Origin: Homalodisca vitripennis
Taxonomy: Eukaryota; Arthropoda; Insecta; Hemiptera; Cicadellidae
DNA: 64,000 nucleotides
Assembly (NCBI RefSeq): GCF_021130785.1
Contig: NC_060209.1
Span: 22,320,001 to 22,384,000, forward strand
Direction: 5' to 3'
Below are positions 58,948 through 64,000 of the stretch, piece by piece. Under the pieces are notes generated by a model that was not told the DNA's origin, did not search any database, and worked only from the letters and a program-made list of their open reading frames with translations. The position numbers and the translations under genes are program-made. Numbering within the stretch: the stretch's first letter is position 1; the number at the start of each line of letters is the position of its first letter.

Positions 58948-60079
58948 ATTTGCATTAAAATTACTAAATATTTGGTATCTTATACATTTTTTATTAATAT
59001 AATGGTTGTTTTGTTGTTTGACTTTAAAGACTTTCAACAGACGCCATTTTGTTACTATTAAAGCAAATGATATAATTATTTAAAATCTTTTCTTATGCAT
59101 TAATATTTATGGTTGAATATGAGATATGAATATTTAAAAAAAAAAGAAACTGGCGGCTAGCGGCTAAACGAGATATTTTTTATTTATGTTTATATGACAT
59201 TGATTGTTTGAATTTCTGTGTACTATAATCCACAGAGGTGTGTGATACCCTTTTGTGAACACCATGTATTCTAAGAACATCCAATACTTAGACGTATTTA
59301 TGTATTGACTAACCTGGTATATTCCTAAACTCAGCCTATTGATGATATGGCAAAAAATACGTGGCTGTTTCCACTGAAGTTTTGAAACCTTCGTCTTACA
59401 TCTCCTGACTTATAGCTCTATAGCTATGATCTATAGTCTGGAATCTTGACCTAACTCCTAACTTGTCGGTCTAGAGGATACTAAGAGTTTGAACATTTAC
59501 CATCGTTATGTTATATAAATTTATCATTACGTTTCGAGGAATGAAATCTATCCTCATCCTCAGGGTGTCAACATCAAATGTACAGGATGGCTAAACATGT
59601 ACAAAAAACATAAAACTGAAAAGCATGGGAAAAAAAACGTGCCACAGGCTAAACTACAGTTTAAAATAAAATTGTATGTGTAAAAAAAACAAAGTAATAA
59701 TTCACTGGTACGGTAACAGCATAGATTCCTGACCGGCGAGAATTACTGGTAAGGAAAGACAGTGAACAGAACCAACAACACTACACAACATATGTCACAC
59801 GCGCTATGAAAGGTGGATGACTGGGGAAAAAAATCAATTTTGTGCACTTCCTTCACTCAAACCGGGGGTTATCTGAAACAAAAAGATCAGAAAGGCAACG
59901 GTAAAGTGAGAGAGGTAAAGGTCTAGGGTCTTATGTTTTGGTTCTGGTTCTCATAAAGTCATGGTATGAGTATGAAATTTATTTAGTGAGGTTTCTTTGA
60001 TTTTTAAAACATTTATACAGTTCCTAGTTAATTATTTTCTTAATAGCTAGCCAAAGTGGCTTAACTTGGTTCAATTAGA
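58948..60079. other. AT-rich DNA with one hammerhead-like core on the - strand
   Basis: No gene. On the - strand at 59566..59530 the sequence reads CTGAGGATGAGGATAGATTT, CATTCCTCGAAACG, with a GAGGA/TCCTC stem between CTGAGGA and GAAAC, followed downstream by ACGATGGTAAATGT (59506..59493). Confidence 0.45.
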
Positions 60080-60800
60080 GTTTGATCTGCTACTTTTATG
60101 TAGGAGCTTCAATACATTTACGTTTTGTTAGAATTCCCCTCACGGTGTATTATGGCGTTATTTACCTGAGAGGTATCAGCCTATTGAAGGTTCCAGTTAC
60201 TTGGTATTTTCTGTATCGAGGGGCTCACAGTCTCTGGACTCTGGGAGTTCCCGATACTGATAATTCTAAGCCTAACTTGTGACTGTGGGTCTTTTTGGAA
60301 GATCTCTACATATTGGATTTCCTAATATATAGACGTTCCACACGTATAAAAGGTTAAAGCTTCTAAAGGTTCCTCTGGAGCGTTCTGGTCCCTCGAAGAT
60401 GCGTGCCTTTAGAGAATTTCCCACTAAAGCCCCAGTCATCTGGAGCTTCTATCTTCTAAAAAATAACTTTTCTCCGGATGCTACCAGATTCTAGAACCCC
60501 TCAGACTTTTAAAACACCTGGCCTTTAGGGACTACTATTCTGTGGTAGCTCCTGCCATCTTGAAGATTTTAAGATGTACGTTCTTCTAAAGTTATAGAAG
60601 ACTCAAGAATTCTGTACCTTACTAAATACCTACTCCGAGCTACCAGCCTTTAAAAGAATGGTCACTGACGTCTTCCAGGAATCCACTTCTAAACGCGTTT
60701 GGTCTCTACAAAATGGAATTTCTTCACAAGACCTCTGGGAAGGTTTTACCTCCCTCCTAGGTACTTTTATCCTAGAGCTCGTCTCTATTGATAACAGAAG
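60080..60800. repeat. Degenerate CTTCTAGAGG/CTCCAG-motif block
   Basis: Recurrent diverged words: GCTTCTAAAGGTTCCTCTGG, TTTAGAGAATTTCCC, ATCTGGAGCTTCTATC, CAGATTCTAGAACCCCTCAG, CTTTAGGGACTAC, GTAGCTCCTGCCATC, CTTCCAGGAATCC. They look like the complement of words in 53281..53850 and 61491..62500. A 66-codon frame at 60082..60282 is not taken as a gene. Confidence 0.42.
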
Positions 60801-61490
60801 TGTTCAAATATATTTTTAAGCCATTTAAAATTAAAACAAGGATGTTTTTATTCAAATTTTGTGTGGATATTTCGTTTAACCCTTTAAGAATATTTTCACC
60901 AAAAATAGACATTCTAGGCATGAACCGAAATATATGTAAACTAAAAAATTATTAACTCAGTATTTTTATTAAAAACGTTAGATTAGCGCACAAAAGGAGT
61001 ACAAAACAATGTTTACATAAATACCCTGTAAGAAACAAAATGTGTACATTTTAACCTAAATTGACATGCACGTTGTATGGAAGGGACTTTGGTCAAGAAG
61101 CAATGGGTTAATAGCTCCATTGTTAATTCCGATATCCACAATACTATTTTGAACGCAATATGAATCTACTAAATGAAAAATAAATTTGTACGAGCCATTT
61201 TATGACACCCATTTTAACAAAACACAATTATTGAGCTTTTTGTAGTATACAAAATCAAATTGGCTAATATGTTGGGTCAAACATATTTTAATATGAATGT
61301 ATATATGTTTTAGTATTTTCAACGCACAAACGGTAAGGAAAATTAGCATGGATATTTTAAAAAGATATGCTTGCGACAAAAGAACGTTTTTAGAGACAAA
61401 GAGAAACCTCTCAGAGAGTAAGATCAGATAATACATCAGAGTCTTAAAACTTATAGAGATATGTAACATTGAGTGGTCGGAAAATTTACT
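60801..61490. other. AT-rich intergenic DNA, no gene seen
   Basis: No gene or repeat recognised; an 89-codon frame at 61200..61469 (-) is AT-rich and has no motif. Confidence 0.5.
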
Positions 61491-62500
61491 TTAATGATCG
61501 AGACTTAGCAATATAAGTTTCACTCGGTCGGGAAGTTCCAGAGGCCGTTCCTCTTTGATTTATTCTGCAACTTTCACGTATCCGAGGTGTTCTAGAAGCT
61601 AGAACCCTCTACAGATCTTCCTGAGTCAAAATGTATTCAGAAATGGCATACTTTCTGTTGCTGGAATTTTACAATTGAGATCGATAGATCGAAAATGGTT
61701 GGAAAGGGAACCTTTAGATGCCGGGAGCCAACAGAATCAGGTTTCCTGAAGGCCATAGGCATTTCCCAATTTCTTTCCAAAATTTTCAGAGTGTCTGAGT
61801 AGTTCTATAAACAGTATCGTACTTATGCGTGAAATTCCCAGATAATTTAAAGGTCTCTTAGAATCAAAGAACTGGATGTTAGAACCATGAAGAGGGCAGG
61901 ATCTTTTCAATAAACAATACAGGATCTTCAGAGGCCGATCCTACTAACCAAGAGTTTCTATAAGTTTAGATGTCGTGAACTGCCAAGACCAAGAAGCTCC
62001 AGAAGGTCGAAAACATCCAAAAAGATTCCAAGTAGACAGCTTTTGGTGACAAAACAGTGTTTTGGAACATTTTGGTTGTTTACCTTTTAGCTGAGTTTCA
62101 TAATATAAGTTCCCAAATACTCTAAATACTGGAAACTCCAAAAGTCCAGAAGTTACAAGATTCTGTAGGGCGGCAGCGAGCTCATAATGACCGAAGTTCC
62201 CAGAATTTGGGAGATTACAGTAGTTCGGATCTCAGAGGCCGTGGAATTTCTTGTCAGAGATCTCTAACTCTAGGAATTCTCTAAGTCTACACACTTTCCG
62301 TATCCGGAAACTCACACAGATCAGGTGCCTCCAGAGATTTTTAGCTCTCAGATAGGGGGGGGGAGTTCCATAATCTAGAGTGTGTGATTATAATAGTAAA
62401 ACAGATTCCGGAGGCGAGAACGTCCCAGAAAACTTGTTCTACTGTATAGAAACTTCTACATATGTAGGATGCTCCAACGACCGATGTCTGCCAGAGGCCG
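61491..62500. repeat. Degenerate GAAGTTCCAGAGGCC-motif block
   Basis: The clearest of the decayed blocks. GGGAAGTTCCAGAGGCCG (61531), GATCTTCAGAGGCCGATCC (61923), GAAGCTCCAGAAGGTCG (61993), CCGAAGTTCCCAGAATTT (62192), GGATCTCAGAGGCCGTGG (62228), GGAGTTCCATAATCTAGAG (62362), GATTCCGGAGGCGAGAACG (62405) and GTCTGCCAGAGGCCGAC (62485). The form GAAGTTCCCAGAAT is close to GATCCCAGAATATGACGTTC of the 66-bp array. A G run of nine lies near 62357. Confidence 0.5.
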
Positions 62501-62944
62501 ACATTATGAAGAACCCATGGCCCAAGAACTAATTCTAGAGATACGCGTCCTCCAAATTTTAGAATATTTTAAACGCAAACGTCCGTAACATAAAAAACTT
62601 ATAAAAGATATCTCAAAGCTACCACAATCCGTTACTACCGTACACTGAACAGTACAGGTCAAATGCACTAAGACATCCACTACAACCAAATATATGAGGA
62701 GATATTTCCTCATATATTTTTCCGTCCAGAGATCGTCCGTCAATGTACTGAATTAATCAATACATAAACAACTCTTAACCATACATAAAGTAAATTTCGT
62801 GTAGCAGAAAATCATCGAGGGGGTAGCGGGTCCAAGGCAATACTGGGTTAAATTAGTTCATACTAATTCTGTAAATAAAGTAAGGGAACGATAATACGTT
62901 TTATTTACAATATATTTATATATGAAATCCATCTCCCTCAATCT
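62501..62944. other. Intergenic DNA, no gene seen
   Basis: Contains a short hairpin ATATATGAGGA/TCCTCATATAT at about 62691..62718. No gene. Confidence 0.45.
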
Positions 62945-63660
62945 AGTTCCTCTGGGAAGTCACACGTTGCTTCTTTCGGTTTTCCAACTCCTCGTAGCAG
63001 TGTTGAAACTGTCCGAAACTGGAAGGTACTTCAGCTGGTCGGACACATTTTTGTTTTATGTGTTCTATTGATGTAAAGTGATGCCCTTTTAGGTTGCATT
63101 TTTAGCTTAGGAGGCAGGAGAAGTCACAAAGACTACAGTCAGGAGAATATTGTGGTAGAGAAATGACAGGAATGTTTTTTATTTGTCAAAATCTCAGTAA
63201 CTAATAGCACATTGTGATAAGGCGCATCATGGTGCAGCATCAAGTTGTCTTTGATAGCTGGTGTCACGCGCATGACTATTATTTTCCTTAAGGCTTTTTA
63301 ATGATTTTACGATAAAAGTATTGATTTACTGTGTCCTGTAGGCAAAAAACTCATTATGAACAATGCCATTGGAATCAATATATAAATCAGTTTGGATTTG
63401 CTCATTAATACTTTTTTCGGGCGAGGTGAATTGGAAGTGTGTCATTCTTCGCTCTGACGTTTTGTTTATGGGTCGTACTAAAAGATCCAAGACTCGTCAC
63501 CGATGATAACGTGTTTAAAAAAAATCATTATATCTTTCAATTCATCCAAAAAGATCTCACCAAACTTCCGTTCTGTTACTTTCTCATTTTTTTGAACGCA
63601 CATCAAAAACATGTTTTGCTGGAAGTTTGTTTACAACTCCCTTAGCAGACTAATGAAATT
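62945..63660 (-). pseudogene. mariner-type transposase relic
   Basis: On the - strand: LRELVNKLPAKHVFDVRSKK, then VIIGDESWIF followed by a stop and YDP, then TKRQSEE, a stop, HTSNSPRPKK, FLPTGH, MLHHDAPYHN, PQYSPD and LPPKLKMQPKR. These match the order GDESW(V/I), YDPE, W..SPRPKK, HHDNAP.H, YSPDLAPCD(F/Y), F..LK of mariner DD34D transposases (family knowledge). The first Asp (in GDESW), second (HHD) and third (SPD) positions are all traceable, but the Asn of HHDNAP is lost and there are several stops and frameshifts. No TIRs were found; the N-terminal DNA-binding domain is not visible. Confidence 0.82.
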
Positions 63661-63889
63661 AATAATCAATGTTGATCTGCTCTTTGGCTAAACATACGAC
63701 TACTTGTCAGAGTTTCAGTGTTGCCAGTTTGGTAGATAAAGAATCAGTCTTATTACTTTATTTACTGAAATCGTTGAATTCATTCAATCAAATATCATTC
63801 AATGTTGGAGAAAAATTGTTTTCTAAGAGTTTATTTATTTTATTGATACTTATAAAAAGATACAAAACGTATCTTTCTAAACTCCAACC

Positions 63890-64000
63890 ATTCTAAAATG
63901 AATTAGGAGATAAAGTGATCATCAGTAAAATGGATCAGGAGATAAAGTGACCATCAGTAAAATTGGATCAGGAAATAAAGTGACCATCAGTAAAATGAAT
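63890..64000. repeat. Tandem repeat, about 35-bp unit, runs off the window end
   Basis: Three units of ATGGATCAGGAGATAAAG, TGACCATCAGTAAA with few differences (the first has AATTAGGAG and GATCATC). The array continues at the last base, so its full length is unknown. Confidence 0.92.

Overview
This is a window of AT-rich, repeat-dense animal nuclear DNA, almost certainly from an insect. The clues are introns with GT..AG boundaries, SINEs with RNA polymerase III promoters (tRNA- and 5S rRNA-derived), APE-type LINE retrotransposons, a mariner relic, TIR elements with 8-bp target duplications and long pure (CA)n and (TA)n tracts. A hemipteran with a large genome would fit, but that is inference. 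There is no operon structure, no CRISPR array, and no sign of bacterial or viral DNA.

Only one convincing protein-coding gene is visible. It is a four-coding-exon gene on the + strand (17408..21612) for a 339-residue secreted protein with a signal peptide, a Tyr/Pro-rich N-terminal part, an acidic/basic middle and two Lys-Arg sites. It looks like a neuropeptide-type precursor. All three introns join in frame; intron 3 carries a dispersed repeat and two CRE palindromes.

Most of what can be named is mobile DNA. 3,996-5,520, 16.9 kb and 26.7 kb: three copies of a 5S rRNA-derived SINE. 1.1 kb and 41.6-42.0 kb: three tRNA-Gly-like SINEs; 36.0-36.2 kb: a tRNA-Leu-like SINE. 36.4-38.1 kb: ORF1 end, endonuclease and RT start of a LINE; 47.8-50.0 kb: the RT core and C-terminus of a similar LINE, itself holding a 388-bp TIR element (8-bp TSD) and an antisense truncated LINE (10-bp TSD). 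40.1-40.8 kb: a 695-bp TIR element with 94-bp arms and 8-bp TSD. 43.0-44.2 kb: an R1-like RT relic broken by another repeat. 56.4-58.1 kb: copies of that repeat, whose core resembles a hammerhead ribozyme. 58.4-58.9 kb: nested inverted-repeat elements. 62.9-63.7 kb: a dead mariner transposase.

The second theme is tandem repetition. Arrays with units near 135, 87, 85, 66, 102, 92 and 35 bp occur at 1.9, 14.7, 24.9, 32.4, 50.1, 51.8 and 63.9 kb. The 66-bp array (2.9 kb, about 43 units) is open in reading frames on both strands. Several blocks (5.5, 53.3, 60.1, 61.5 kb) carry a decayed, irregularly spaced motif close to GAAGTTCCAGAGGCC and may show the kind of DNA from which the 66-bp array grew. 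An 84-bp perfect inverted repeat sits at 46.3 kb. Remaining stretches are AT-rich with no gene that can be supported.
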